From assembly GCF_900111325.1 (NCBI RefSeq), contig NZ_FOGW01000013.1:1-64000 (forward strand): DNA of 64,000 nt, in the 5' to 3' direction. Each line of letters begins with the position of its first letter. Positions within the stretch are counted from its first letter, which is position 1. Both the position numbers and the translations under genes were made by a program. Under the pieces are notes generated by a model. That model was not told the origin of the DNA, made no database searches, and saw only the letters and a program-made list of their open reading frames with translations. This DNA comes from Lachnobacterium bovis. Its GTDB lineage: Bacteria; Bacillota; Clostridia; Lachnospirales; Lachnospiraceae. Below are positions 1 to 8,341 of the stretch, in pieces.

Positions 1-131
1 CCCCCTCAAGATGAGATATCCCCTCCTAAAAGGAGATAAGACCCCTGAGAGACTAACAGGTAAATAGGGCAGAGGTGGAAGTGCAGTAATGTATGTAGCT
101 GACTGTTACTAATAGGTCGAAGGCTTGACCA
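1..131 (+). rRNA. 23S ribosomal RNA, 3' end (partial)
   Basis: The first 131 bases match the 3' terminal part of bacterial 23S rRNA, ending in the conserved block tactaataggtcgaaggctt followed by gacc. The gene enters from the left edge, so most of it is outside the window. The 3' end is set by similarity to the usual 23S end and could be off by a few bases. tRNA genes follow after 57 bases, and no 5S rRNA gene lies between. Confidence 0.93.
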
Positions 132-188
132 AAAAGGTTTTTAATAACTTGTATGAAGTTTTGAAGGTATAATACTTCAATTAAATAA

Positions 189-260
189 TCCTCGATAGCT
201 CAATGGTAGAGCACTCGGCTGTTAACCGAGTTGTTGTAGGTTCGAGCCCTACTCGGGGAG
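189..260 (+). tRNA. tRNA-Asn (GTT)
   Basis: A full cloverleaf can be folded. The acceptor stem tcctcga pairs with tcgggga, with one G-T pair, and the discriminator is G. The D arm contains agctcaatggtagagc. The anticodon loop ctgttaa gives GTT, and the T arm contains ggttcgagccc. CCA is not encoded. It is the first tRNA behind the 23S gene and probably belongs to the rRNA transcript. Confidence 0.97.
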
Positions 261-264
261 TTAT

Positions 265-336
265 GGCTCCGTGGTCAAGCGGTTAAGACATCGCCCTTTC
301 ACGGCGGTAACACGGGTTCGATTCCCGTCGGAGTCA
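265..336 (+). tRNA. tRNA-Glu (TTC)
   Basis: The acceptor stem ggctccg pairs with cggagtc, and the discriminator is A. The anticodon loop ctttcac gives TTC, and the T arm contains gggttcgattccc. It starts 4 bases after tRNA-Asn, so the two must be processed from one precursor. CCA is not encoded. Confidence 0.97.
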
Positions 337-350
337 TTTTTTATATCTTT

Positions 351-421
351 GGTGACTTAGCCAAGTGGTAAGGCGTGGGTCTGCAACACCCTGATCGCCG
401 GTTCAAATCCGGCAGTCACCT
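351..421 (+). tRNA. tRNA-Cys (GCA)
   Basis: The acceptor stem ggtgact pairs with agtcacc, and the discriminator is T. The anticodon loop ctgcaac gives GCA, and the T arm contains ggttcaaatcc. The top pair of the anticodon stem is a T-T mismatch; the other four pairs are sound. It is the last stable RNA before the terminator. Confidence 0.96.
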
Positions 422-423
422 TT

Positions 424-453
424 AACCAAGTCTATAATTGACTTGGTTTTTTT
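424..453 (+). terminator. Intrinsic terminator of the rRNA/tRNA operon
   Basis: A perfect 9-bp stem (aaccaagtc / gacttggtt) with a 7-base loop is followed by a run of T. It begins three bases after tRNA-Cys and closes the rRNA-tRNA transcript, so no 5S gene is co-transcribed downstream. Confidence 0.93.
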
Positions 454-1085
454 GTGTTTTAAACAATTTTTGGTTTAGGCAGGAAGTTATAAACATAAAT
501 AGGATAATTGATGTTTATATGTGTATAAAGATTACAAAATATGCATATGTAGTTGAAGAATATAATGGTATTAAAAATATAGTCTATAAAATGAAAGTAT
601 AGCATATCATAATTGGATGAGTTTGAATATCATGGAGTTACAGTAATTGCTAATAAATAAAGTAATAAATAAAGAAATAAATTAAGTAATAAATTAAGTA
701 ATAAATAAAGCAATAAATTAAGAAGAGTAATAATGTAAGTAATAAGTATTTTGTAGTAATAAAAAATATATTTATATGATGTATCTAAATAATATAGATA
801 ATAATTTGTTTAATCAAATAAAAATCCCCTAATTATACTTAATAACATGTAAAAAAAATAATTTTTATATAAAAAAATGCCGATTAATAATAATGTGAGG
901 TGTGTTGTTTTGAAAATTATTGGTTTCTTATGAATGCGTTAAGTATTAGTATTTTATGATAAGGATAAAAAAATGTGAATATACGAAAAATTATGATTAA
1001 ATGTAAAAAAAGATAATAAAGACTTCTTTGGTGAAAATATACAATTTGTAAGAAAATTTTTGTGAATGATTTTGACATATTTTGG
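454..1085. other. AT-rich gene-free stretch between rRNA operon and fructose operon
   Basis: No open reading frame with a credible ribosome-binding site or a recognisable product lies here on either strand. The DNA is extremely AT-rich. Its one clear internal structure is the 12-bp tandem repeat at 651-722. A 68-codon frame on the minus strand (917-1123) is low-complexity, has no recognisable domain, and overlaps the fructose operon promoter; I do not treat it as a gene. Confidence 0.6.
651..722. repeat. Six tandem copies of a 12-bp A/T-rich repeat
   Basis: Six units lie head to tail in exact 12-base register, at 651, 663, 675, 687, 699 and 711. The first two and the fifth are taataaataaag. 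The others vary at the first base (a, t or c) and at position 9 (a or t). Every unit carries in-frame TAA, so the array cannot encode protein. It lies in the gene-free stretch behind the rRNA operon. Function is unknown; replication slippage, a protein-binding array or a curvature element are all possible. Confidence 0.85.
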
Positions 1086-1142
1086 TTGACGTTGAATGAA
1101 ATTGACTCTATAATTGTTATCATGATAAATAAAAATTTATCA
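1086..1142 (+). promoter_or_regulatory. Probable promoter of fruR-fruK-fruA with adjacent palindrome
   Basis: ttgacg (1086-1091) and tataat (1109-1114) are separated by exactly 17 bases, a strong sigma-A match. Nine bases after the -10 lies a perfect inverted repeat, tgataaat-aaaa-atttatca (1123-1142), overlapping the expected transcription start. A palindrome in this place is a good candidate for a FruR (DeoR-family) operator. About 250 bases of AT-rich leader then precede fruR. The assignment is by position and consensus only. Confidence 0.65.
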
Positions 1143-1397
1143 ATGATTTGGATATTTAGTGGTTATATATAGATAATTTAAAATTAAAAGTAAATTAATA
1201 ATAAAGTATCAAATGTATTATTAAGTATCTTATAAAATATATTTTTTAATATGCTATTAAATGTATAATTAATAAGATTTCATATTTGATAAGTAATTTT
1301 GCTATATATATGTTTTTATGTATAGGAATTGTTTTGAGAATTATTATAATTTTTTTAATTATCTATGAAAAAAATAACTGTTTATGGAGAGTGATTT

Positions 1398-2144
1398 ATG
1401 TTAGCTGAGGAGAGATTTGCTAAGATATTGTCTATTATAGAAAGGGAGGGAAGTGCGACTATTACAGAGTTGATGGCATCTTTGAATGCTTCTGAATCAA
1501 CTATAAGGAGAGATTTGAATACATTACATTCAAACGGAGCCTTAATAAAAGTTCATGGTGGTGCAATTTCAAATAATGTTGTTGTTAATACTATGGATGA
1601 AAATTATGTTAATAGAAGCGGATTAAATAAAGAAGATAAATCTGTGATAGGCAAGTATGCAGCTACATTGATTAAACCAAATGATTTTGTTTACGTTGAT
1701 GCTGGTACAACGACATCGATGATGATTGATTATATCACTGAGAAAAAAGTTGTTTTTGTGACTAATGCTATTGAGCATGCAAGAAAGCTTTCGCAGAGAG
1801 GTTATACAGTATACCTTCTCGGTGGTGAGATGAAAATTAGTACAGAAGCTATTGTTGGGGAAAGCGCGATAGAAAGTTTGAATATGTATAATTTTTCAAT
1901 CGGTTTTTTTGGTGCGAATGGAGTTAGTACAGTTAAAGGAATAACGACACCGGAATTAAAGGAAGCTATGGTTAAGAAATCTGCTATTAGTAAATGTAAG
2001 AGAAAAATATTATTGGCGGATTCGAGTAAATTTAATGAAGTATCTAGTGTGAAATTTGCTGATTTTAAGGAGATGAGTATTATTACGACAAATCTAAAAC
2101 AGCAATCACTTAGAAAATATAAAAATATAACGGAGGTTTCTTAA
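1398..2144 (+). CDS. fruR: DeoR-family transcriptional regulator of fructose operon
   Basis: 248 residues, the usual size for a DeoR/GlpR-family regulator. Residues 1-56 form the DeoR helix-turn-helix, with the SESTIRRDLNTL recognition helix and the following GALIKVHGGA wing. The rest is the DeoR effector domain, with the DAGTTTS and GANGVS segments typical of sugar-phosphate-binding members. ATG is preceded by ggagag. The next gene, fruK, starts three bases after the stop codon, and fruA follows, so it probably represses this fructose operon and is released by fructose-1-phosphate. The inducer is inferred from family and context. Confidence 0.9.
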   Translation: MLAEERFAKILSIIEREGSATITELMASLNASESTIRRDLNTLHSNGALIKVHGGAISNNVVVNTMDENYVNRSGLNKEDKSVIGKYAATLIKPNDFVYVDAGTTTSMMIDYITEKKVVFVTNAIEHARKLSQRGYTVYLLGGEMKISTEAIVGESAIESLNMYNFSIGFFGANGVSTVKGITTPELKEAMVKKSAISKCKRKILLADSSKFNEVSSVKFADFKEMSIITTNLKQQSLRKYKNITEVS

Positions 2145-2147
2145 GAT

Positions 2148-3062
2148 ATGATTTATACAGTTACATTTAACCCATCGTTAGATTATATTGTTTCTGTTGA
2201 TAACTTTAAAGCTGGAGAGGTTAACAGAACAACTGATGAGATTATTTTTCCAGGTGGAAAAGGAATTAATGTATCTATTGTACTAAAAAATTTAGGATTC
2301 GATAACACAGCATTAGGATTCATGGCTGGATTCACAGGTGATGAAATTTCAAGATTACTTGAAGAAAAAGGAGTAAAAACTGATTTTATCCATGTTGAAA
2401 AAGGTTTATCAAGAATTAATGTAAAGATGAGATCTAATGAAGAATCTGAAATTAATGGTAGAGGACCTGAAATTTTACAAAGTGATATTGATAAGTTGTA
2501 TAAACAGTTAGATAAATTACAAGAAGGCGATACATTAGTATTAGCTGGTAGTATTCCTAGTGTTATGCCAGAATCAATGTATATGGATATTATGAAATAT
2601 TTACAAGATAAAAAAATTGATATTGCTGTAGATGCAACAAGAGATTTATTAGTAAATGTTTTACCATATAAACCATTTGTAATCAAACCTAATAATCATG
2701 AATTAGGTGAAATTTTCAATGTTAAAATTGAAACAAAAGATGATGTAGTAAAATATGCTAAGAAATTACAAGAAAAAGGTGCTAGAAACGTATTAGTATC
2801 TATGGCTGGTGATGGAGCAGTTTTAGTTACTGAAGATGGAAATGAATTTAGAGCAGAAGCTCCAAAGGGTGATTTAAAGAACTCAGTAGGTGCTGGTGAT
2901 TCTATGGTTGCAGGTTTTATTGCTGGATATTTAACAAAGAAAGACTATTTTGAAGCTTTCAAAATGGGTGTTTGTACAGGTAGCGCAAGTGCTTTTTCAG
3001 AGGAGTTAGCTACAAAGGCTGAAGTTGAAGCATTATATGAAAAAAATAAAGATTTATTTTAA
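2148..3062 (+). CDS. fruK: 1-phosphofructokinase
   Basis: 304 residues, a PfkB-family sugar kinase. It would phosphorylate fructose-1-phosphate to fructose-1,6-bisphosphate with ATP in the cytoplasm. The N-terminal TVTFNPSLDY and FPGGKGINVS segments are the substrate-binding signature of this subfamily. The C-terminal NSVGAGDSMVAGF (about residues 245-257) holds the anion-hole GAGD with the catalytic aspartate. The gene starts three bases after fruR and lies 21 bases before fruA, whose PTS transporter makes its substrate. The ribosome-binding site is ggaggt, inside the fruR end. Confidence 0.96.
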   Translation: MIYTVTFNPSLDYIVSVDNFKAGEVNRTTDEIIFPGGKGINVSIVLKNLGFDNTALGFMAGFTGDEISRLLEEKGVKTDFIHVEKGLSRINVKMRSNEESEINGRGPEILQSDIDKLYKQLDKLQEGDTLVLAGSIPSVMPESMYMDIMKYLQDKKIDIAVDATRDLLVNVLPYKPFVIKPNNHELGEIFNVKIETKDDVVKYAKKLQEKGARNVLVSMAGDGAVLVTEDGNEFRAEAPKGDLKNSVGAGDSMVAGFIAGYLTKKDYFEAFKMGVCTGSASAFSEELATKAEVEALYEKNKDLF

Positions 3063-3083
3063 TTATATTAAGGAGGTAGACGC

Positions 3084-5129
3084 GTGAGAATTAAAGATTT
3101 ATTAGCAGTTGAGAGTATTAGTCTTAACGGTAAAGCTAGTAGTAAGACAGATGTTTTAAATCAAATGGTCGATTTGATGGCAAAAAGCGGAAAAATTAAC
3201 GACGTAGACACATATAGAAAAGGTGTGTTTGCAAGAGAAGATGAATCTACAACAGGTATTGGTGATGGAATTGGTATTCCACATTGCAAATCTCCAGCAG
3301 TAAATAAACCAGGACTTGCTGCAATGGTTTTACCAAACGGAGTTGATTTTGATTCATTAGATGGACAGCCAGTTAACTTAATTTTCTTAATTGCTGCTCC
3401 AAATACTAAAGATAACGTTCACTTAGATGTATTAAGTAAATTATCAACACTTCTTATGGATGTAGATTTTACAGAAAAATTAAAAAATGCAAAATCAGTT
3501 GACGAATTCCTTAAGATTATTGATGATGCAGAAAGTGACAAAGATGAGGAAGAGACTGCAAAATTAGCAGCTCAAGAAGGTGCAAGTTTTTCTGTACTAG
3601 CGGTTACAGCTTGTCCTACAGGTATTGCTCATACATACATGGCAGCTGAGTCATTAGAGCAACACGCAAAAGATAGAGGAATTTCTATCAAAGTTGAAAC
3701 AAGAGGATCTGGTGGTGCTAAAAACGTATTAACAGATCAAGAAATTAAAGACGCAAAAGCTATTATTGTTGCAGCTGATACAAAGGTTCCTATGGATAGA
3801 TTCGATGGTAAACCTGTTATTCAAGTAAAAGTTGCTGATGGTATTAATAAGGCTGATGAATTATTAGATAGAGCAATGAATGGTGATGCTCCAGTATTTA
3901 ATGCTGCAGAGTCAAGTTCAGATAGCGAAGATTCTTCAAGTTCAGAAGGTGCAGGAAGATCTGCTTACAAACACTTAATGAGTGGTGTTTCTCATATGCT
4001 TCCATTCGTTATTGGTGGCGGTATCATGGTTGCACTTGCATTCTTAATTGATACAATCTGTGGCTATGGAGCTTCTGGTAGTGGTAACTTTGGTCAAATG
4101 ATGCCTTTATCAGCATTCTTTAAATATGTTGGTGGACTAGCAATGGGACTCATGGTTCCTGTTTTAGCTGGATACATTGCATATTCTATTGCAGATAGAC
4201 CAGGTCTTGCAGTTGGTTTTGTTGGTGGTATGTTAGCATCATCAGGAAACGCAGCATTTAAAGATTTTGTAGGCGTATGGCCAGATAAATTAAATGGATT
4301 TGAGAAATTTATTGCTGACTTTGGTTTTGCAGGTAAAGGTCAGACAGTTTCAGGATTCCTTGGTGGTATTGCAGCTGGTTTCGTTGCAGGTGCAATCATC
4401 TTATTATTAAAACAACTTACAAAGAATTTACCAAGTTCATTAGATGGTTTAAAACCAACATTAATTTATCCAGTATTTGGTATATTATTAATGGGTATCG
4501 TAATGTGTTTCGCATTAAATCCATTAATCGGTGAATTTAACACAGTATTAAATGATATGTTATCAGCATTATCAAAAGCAAATATGCTTCCAGTTTTAGG
4601 TTTAATCTTAGGTGCTATGATGGCTATTGATATGGGTGGCCCAATTAATAAAGCTGCATATGTATTTGGTACAACAATGTTATCACAGGCAGCTGATTTA
4701 ATTAAAAACGGTGCAAGTCAATCTGATCCAGCAGTTCAAGCTTGTTATGTAGCAATGGCAGCAGTTATGATCGGTGGTATGGTACCTCCAGTTGGTATTT
4801 CATTAGCATGTTTCTTGTTCCCTAAGAAATTTACAAATGCTGAAAGAGAAACAAAAATTACTAACTTAGTAATGGGATTCTCATTCATTACAGAAGGTGC
4901 AATTCCATTTGCAGCAGCTGATCCATTACATGTAATTCCTTGTACATTAGTTGGTGCTGGTGTAGCAGGATGTTTAGCAGCTGTATTTAAATGTACATTG
5001 ATGGCTCCACACGGTGGAATTTTCGTTATTATGACGATTGGAAAGCCATTAGCATTCGTCATTTCGTGGTTAATTGGTTCTCTTGTTACTGCAATTTTAC
5101 TAGGATTTATAAAAAAGGATGCAAAATAA
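3084..5129 (+). CDS. fruA: Fructose-specific PTS transporter, EIIABC
   Basis: 681 residues with domain order IIA (about 1-150), IIB (about 165-265) and IIC membrane channel (about 300-675). It imports fructose and releases fructose-1-phosphate. His67 in GIPHCK is the IIA phosphorylation site. Cys177 in TACPTGIAHT is the IIB site of the fructose family. An acidic, serine-rich linker (DSEDSSSSEG) joins IIB to IIC. The start is GTG at 3084 with aggaggt eight bases upstream. The gene completes a fruR-fruK-fruA operon and sits directly upstream of ptsH, so phosphate donors and transporter are encoded together. Confidence 0.96.
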   Translation: MRIKDLLAVESISLNGKASSKTDVLNQMVDLMAKSGKINDVDTYRKGVFAREDESTTGIGDGIGIPHCKSPAVNKPGLAAMVLPNGVDFDSLDGQPVNLIFLIAAPNTKDNVHLDVLSKLSTLLMDVDFTEKLKNAKSVDEFLKIIDDAESDKDEEETAKLAAQEGASFSVLAVTACPTGIAHTYMAAESLEQHAKDRGISIKVETRGSGGAKNVLTDQEIKDAKAIIVAADTKVPMDRFDGKPVIQVKVADGINKADELLDRAMNGDAPVFNAAESSSDSEDSSSSEGAGRSAYKHLMSGVSHMLPFVIGGGIMVALAFLIDTICGYGASGSGNFGQMMPLSAFFKYVGGLAMGLMVPVLAGYIAYSIADRPGLAVGFVGGMLASSGNAAFKDFVGVWPDKLNGFEKFIADFGFAGKGQTVSGFLGGIAAGFVAGAIILLLKQLTKNLPSSLDGLKPTLIYPVFGILLMGIVMCFALNPLIGEFNTVLNDMLSALSKANMLPVLGLILGAMMAIDMGGPINKAAYVFGTTMLSQAADLIKNGASQSDPAVQACYVAMAAVMIGGMVPPVGISLACFLFPKKFTNAERETKITNLVMGFSFITEGAIPFAAADPLHVIPCTLVGAGVAGCLAAVFKCTLMAPHGGIFVIMTIGKPLAFVISWLIGSLVTAILLGFIKKDAK

Positions 5130-5188
5130 AAAAAAATGAGTTATAATAGTAGCGAAACACTTTTGTAATAATAGGAGGAAATTAATTC

Positions 5189-5446
5189 ATGAAAGAGTTT
5201 AAGTACACAATTAAAGATGAAATGGGAATCCACGCTAGACCAGCTGGATTATTCGTAAAAGAAGCTGCTAAATTCCCATGTGCTGTAACAATCGCAAAAG
5301 ATGGAAAAGAAGTTGACGCTAAGAGAATTTTCGGAGTAATGAGCCTTGGTGTTAAATGTGGTCAAGAAATCACATTAAAAACTGATGGTGATCAAGAAGA
5401 AGAAGCTTGCGCAGCTTTAAGCAAATTCTTAGAAGAGAATCTTTAA
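5189..5446 (+). CDS. ptsH: Phosphocarrier protein HPr
   Basis: 85 residues, normal HPr length. It carries phosphate from enzyme I to sugar-specific EII proteins. His15 in GIHARPAG is the phosphorylation site. The segment around position 46 reads DAKRIFGVMSLG, so Arg occupies the place of the regulatory Ser46 that HPr kinase modifies in Bacillus-type HPr. A strong aggagg site precedes ATG. It follows fruA by 59 bases and precedes ptsI. By sequence alone it should work in sugar transport but not through the HPr-Ser46-P/CcpA route. Confidence 0.95.
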   Translation: MKEFKYTIKDEMGIHARPAGLFVKEAAKFPCAVTIAKDGKEVDAKRIFGVMSLGVKCGQEITLKTDGDQEEEACAALSKFLEENL

Positions 5447-5512
5447 TTTAGGTTTTTGAATTAAATTATAGAATTTTTTTAGAATTATTGATGTCTAATT
5501 AAAAAAAAGGAG

Positions 5513-5556
5513 TTATCCCAGTAAGTTTAAATGTTTGTTTTTACTTACTGGGATAA
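5513..5556. promoter_or_regulatory. Perfect 14-bp stem-loop between ptsH and ptsI
   Basis: ttatcccagtaagt (5513-5526) and acttactgggataa (5543-5556) are perfectly complementary around a 16-base loop. No T-run follows on either strand, so it is not a standard intrinsic terminator. It could be an mRNA processing or stability structure that sets different levels of HPr and enzyme I, or an operator. Confidence 0.6.
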
Positions 5557-5624
5557 TGTCGTAAAAGGTGTACTTATTATAATAGACTTTGTATTAAGAG
5601 GTTATGTAATTTTTAAGTGCAAGG

Positions 5625-5640
5625 TATAATAGTGTATAAT
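5625..5640 (+). promoter_or_regulatory. Candidate -10 elements for ptsI
   Basis: Two tataat hexamers occur ten bases apart (5625-5630 and 5635-5640), about 80 bases before the ptsI start. I see no good -35 hexamer at 17 bases for either, so a separate ptsI promoter is plausible but not secure. Confidence 0.4.
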
Positions 5641-5720
5641 AAGTTACGTTAACTAAAATCATTTAGTGAATATGTAGTAAGAAATTCAGAATAGTAGATA
5701 TAATGAATAAGGAGATTTAT

Positions 5721-7343
5721 ATGGTTATCGAAGGAAAAAGTGTCTTTAGTGGCGTAGCCATTGGTAAGCTTTCTATTTTTAATAAAAAAGATAACACTGT
5801 AAAGAGAAATACTATACAGGATGTAGAAGCTGAAACAAAGAGATTTGAAGATGCAAGAGAAGTAGCTAAAACACAACTTGCAGGAATTTATGAGAAAGCG
5901 GTTAAAGAAGTTGGTGAAGTAAACGCACAGGTATTTGAAGTTCACCAAATGATGCTTGATGATTTAGATTACGTTGAATCTATCACAAACATGATTGAAA
6001 GCCAAAAAGTTAATGCAGAATTTGCTGTAGCAACAACAGGAGATAATTTCTCAGATATGTTCGCATCTATGGATGACGATTATATGAGAGGAAGAGCTGC
6101 TGACGTAAAAGATATTTCTAATCGTGTAATTTCTATTTTACAAGGAAATTCAAACGATGCAGATATGGCTGATGAACCAGTAATTTTATTAGCAGATGAT
6201 TTAGCTCCAAGTGAGACTGTTCAATTAGATAAATCTAAAGTATTATCATTTGTTACAAGACATGGTTCAACAAATTCACATACAGCTATCTTAGCTAGAA
6301 CAATGAACATTCCAGCATTAATTGGTGTAGACTACCCAGAAGATGCTAATGGTAAAGTTGGTATAGTTGATGGTTTTGAAGGAAAAATTATTATTGATCC
6401 AGATGAAGAAACATTAAAAGTTTACCAAGAAAAGAAAAAACAAGAAGACGACAAAAAACGTCTTTTACAAGAATTAAAAGGACAGGATAATGTAACTCTT
6501 GATGGTAAGAGAATTAACTTATATGCTAACATCGGTGGTGTAGGCGATGTTGCTTCTGTACTTGCTAATGATGCAGGCGGAATTGGATTATTCAGAAGTG
6601 AGTTCTTATACTTAGAGTCAGATACATATCCAACAGAAGAAGCTCAGTTTAGTGCATATCGTAAAGTAGCAGAAAATATGGCTGGTAAAAAAGTTATTAT
6701 TCGTACTTTAGATATTGGAGCTGATAAACAGGTTGATTATTTTGAACTTGATAAAGAAGATAACCCAGCATTAGGATACAGAGCTATTCGTATTTGCTTA
6801 ACTAGACCTGAAATTTTCAAAACTCAGTTAAGAGCTATCTTAAGAGCTAGTTATTATGGTAACATTTCTATCATGTTCCCAATGATTATTTCTGTATCTG
6901 AAGTTAAGAAAATCAAAGAAATCTTAGCTGAAGTTAAAGCAGAATTAGATGCTGAAGGAATTCCATATAAGAAAGACATCGAAATCGGTGTTATGATTGA
7001 AACTCCTGCAGCAGTTATGATCAGTGAAGAGCTTGGAAAAGAAGTTGACTTCTTCTCTATTGGAACAAACGATTTAACTCAGTACACACTTGCAATTGAC
7101 CGTCAGAATCCAAAATTAGATGATTTCTATGATTCACATCATCCAGCACTTCTTAAGATGTTACAGATGATCGTTGATAATGGTCATAAAGGTGGCGCTT
7201 GGGTAGGTATTTGTGGAGAATTAGGTGCAGATACTACATTAACAGAAACATTCCTTAAAATGGGATTCGATGAGTTATCAGTTAGCCCATCTATGATTTT
7301 ACGAGTAAGAGATAAGATTCGTTCAATCGACACAACAAAATAA
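5721..7343 (+). CDS. ptsI: Phosphoenolpyruvate-protein phosphotransferase (enzyme I)
   Basis: 540 residues from this start. It transfers phosphate from PEP to HPr. It has the N-terminal HPr-binding domain, the phosphohistidine domain with GSTNSHTAIL (His is the phosphorylated residue) and the C-terminal PEP-binding barrel with IETPAAVMI and the catalytic GICGELG. ATG at 5721 is chosen because aggag lies seven bases upstream; an in-frame ATG at 5703 lacks such a site. The gene stands apart from ptsH by a 274-base gap with a stem-loop, and a terminator follows it. Confidence 0.96.
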   Translation: MVIEGKSVFSGVAIGKLSIFNKKDNTVKRNTIQDVEAETKRFEDAREVAKTQLAGIYEKAVKEVGEVNAQVFEVHQMMLDDLDYVESITNMIESQKVNAEFAVATTGDNFSDMFASMDDDYMRGRAADVKDISNRVISILQGNSNDADMADEPVILLADDLAPSETVQLDKSKVLSFVTRHGSTNSHTAILARTMNIPALIGVDYPEDANGKVGIVDGFEGKIIIDPDEETLKVYQEKKKQEDDKKRLLQELKGQDNVTLDGKRINLYANIGGVGDVASVLANDAGGIGLFRSEFLYLESDTYPTEEAQFSAYRKVAENMAGKKVIIRTLDIGADKQVDYFELDKEDNPALGYRAIRICLTRPEIFKTQLRAILRASYYGNISIMFPMIISVSEVKKIKEILAEVKAELDAEGIPYKKDIEIGVMIETPAAVMISEELGKEVDFFSIGTNDLTQYTLAIDRQNPKLDDFYDSHHPALLKMLQMIVDNGHKGGAWVGICGELGADTTLTETFLKMGFDELSVSPSMILRVRDKIRSIDTTK

Positions 7344-7376
7344 TTTTTTATAGATACAGTTTAAGAAGATTATTTC

Positions 7377-7426
7377 AAGATAAGGTATTAATTTAGAGAA
7401 GTCTAATTATTACCTTATCTTTTTTT
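7377..7426 (+). terminator. Intrinsic terminator after ptsI
   Basis: A long stem, aagataaggta... pairing with ...taccttatctt, ends in a run of T at 7419-7426. The arms extend inward with one mismatch. It closes the PTS transcription unit. Confidence 0.88.
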
Positions 7427-7517
7427 GTTAAAAAAATTATTATATTTATAAAAGTTGTAAAATTTATGTGGTTATACTAAAATAAAAGGGAATGAAAAAA
7501 TGATTTGAGGTATTTAT

Positions 7518-8258
7518 ATGAGAATAATAATAGCAAGACATGGGGATCCTAATTATGAAATTGATTCTTTAACAGAAGTTGGTTGGAAAGAGGCCGAATT
7601 ATTATCTGAGAGAATGCTCAAGTATCATGATAAATATGGAATAAAGGATATTTATGTGTCACCTTTAGGAAGAGCAAAGGATACAGCCTCTAAAACATTA
7701 GAAAAATTAAATATGAAAGCAACAGAGTGTGAATGGTTAAGAGAATTTGCACCTAGAATACATAGACCAGATACGCAAAAACTAAAAAATGCGTGGGATT
7801 GGTTGCCTGAAGATTGGACTAAGGAAAAAGATTTTTATGACGTTGAAAAATGGACAAATCCAAGTGCAATGAATGAAAGTGATGTTCCAAATGAATATAA
7901 ATGGGTTTGTGAGGAATTCGATAATTTATTAGAAAAACATGGCTATAAGAGAGAAAATAATTATTATAGAGTAGAAAATGCAAATGACGATACAATAGTA
8001 TTATTTTGTCACTTTGGTTTAGAATGCGTATTGTTAAGCCATTTATTACATGTATCACCGATGATTTTATGGCATGGATTTTGTGCACCAACTTCTTCAG
8101 TTACGTTGTTATATACAGAGGAAAGAAGAAAAGGAATTGCTTCATTTAGAGCAAATTGTTTTGGGGATACATCACATTTATATGTGGCAAATCAAGAACC
8201 TTCATTTTCAGCAAGATTTTGTGAGATGTATGATAATGAAGATGAAAGACATGATTAA
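7518..8258 (+). CDS. Histidine phosphatase (phosphoglycerate mutase-like) family protein
   Basis: 246 residues. The N-terminal IIIARHGDPNYE is the phosphohistidine signature (RHG) of the histidine phosphatase superfamily. The second conserved region is SPLGRAKDTA, and a later FCHFG carries the second catalytic histidine. The family includes cofactor-dependent phosphoglycerate mutases and small-molecule phosphatases. The central part, with many Trp residues (DWLPEDW), is unlike glycolytic GpmA, so the substrate is unknown and a metabolite phosphatase is more likely. ATG at 7518 follows a modest gagg site. It lies alone between a terminator and the next gene. Confidence 0.85.
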   Translation: MRIIIARHGDPNYEIDSLTEVGWKEAELLSERMLKYHDKYGIKDIYVSPLGRAKDTASKTLEKLNMKATECEWLREFAPRIHRPDTQKLKNAWDWLPEDWTKEKDFYDVEKWTNPSAMNESDVPNEYKWVCEEFDNLLEKHGYKRENNYYRVENANDDTIVLFCHFGLECVLLSHLLHVSPMILWHGFCAPTSSVTLLYTEERRKGIASFRANCFGDTSHLYVANQEPSFSARFCEMYDNEDERHD

Positions 8259-8341
8259 AAAGAGATTACAGGTATAATCGAAATTTTAAAGAGTAATATA
8301 ATTAAAGATGGGGATTTTATAAATAAGAGGAGAGTATTTAA

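Noticed and set aside
917..1123. 68-codon minus-strand frame upstream of fruR
   Set aside because: Low-complexity, no ribosome-binding site, no recognisable domain, and it overlaps the fructose operon promoter on the other strand.
8074..8277. 67-codon frame overlapping the end of the histidine phosphatase gene
   Set aside because: It lies in another frame of a well-supported gene and has no ribosome-binding site.
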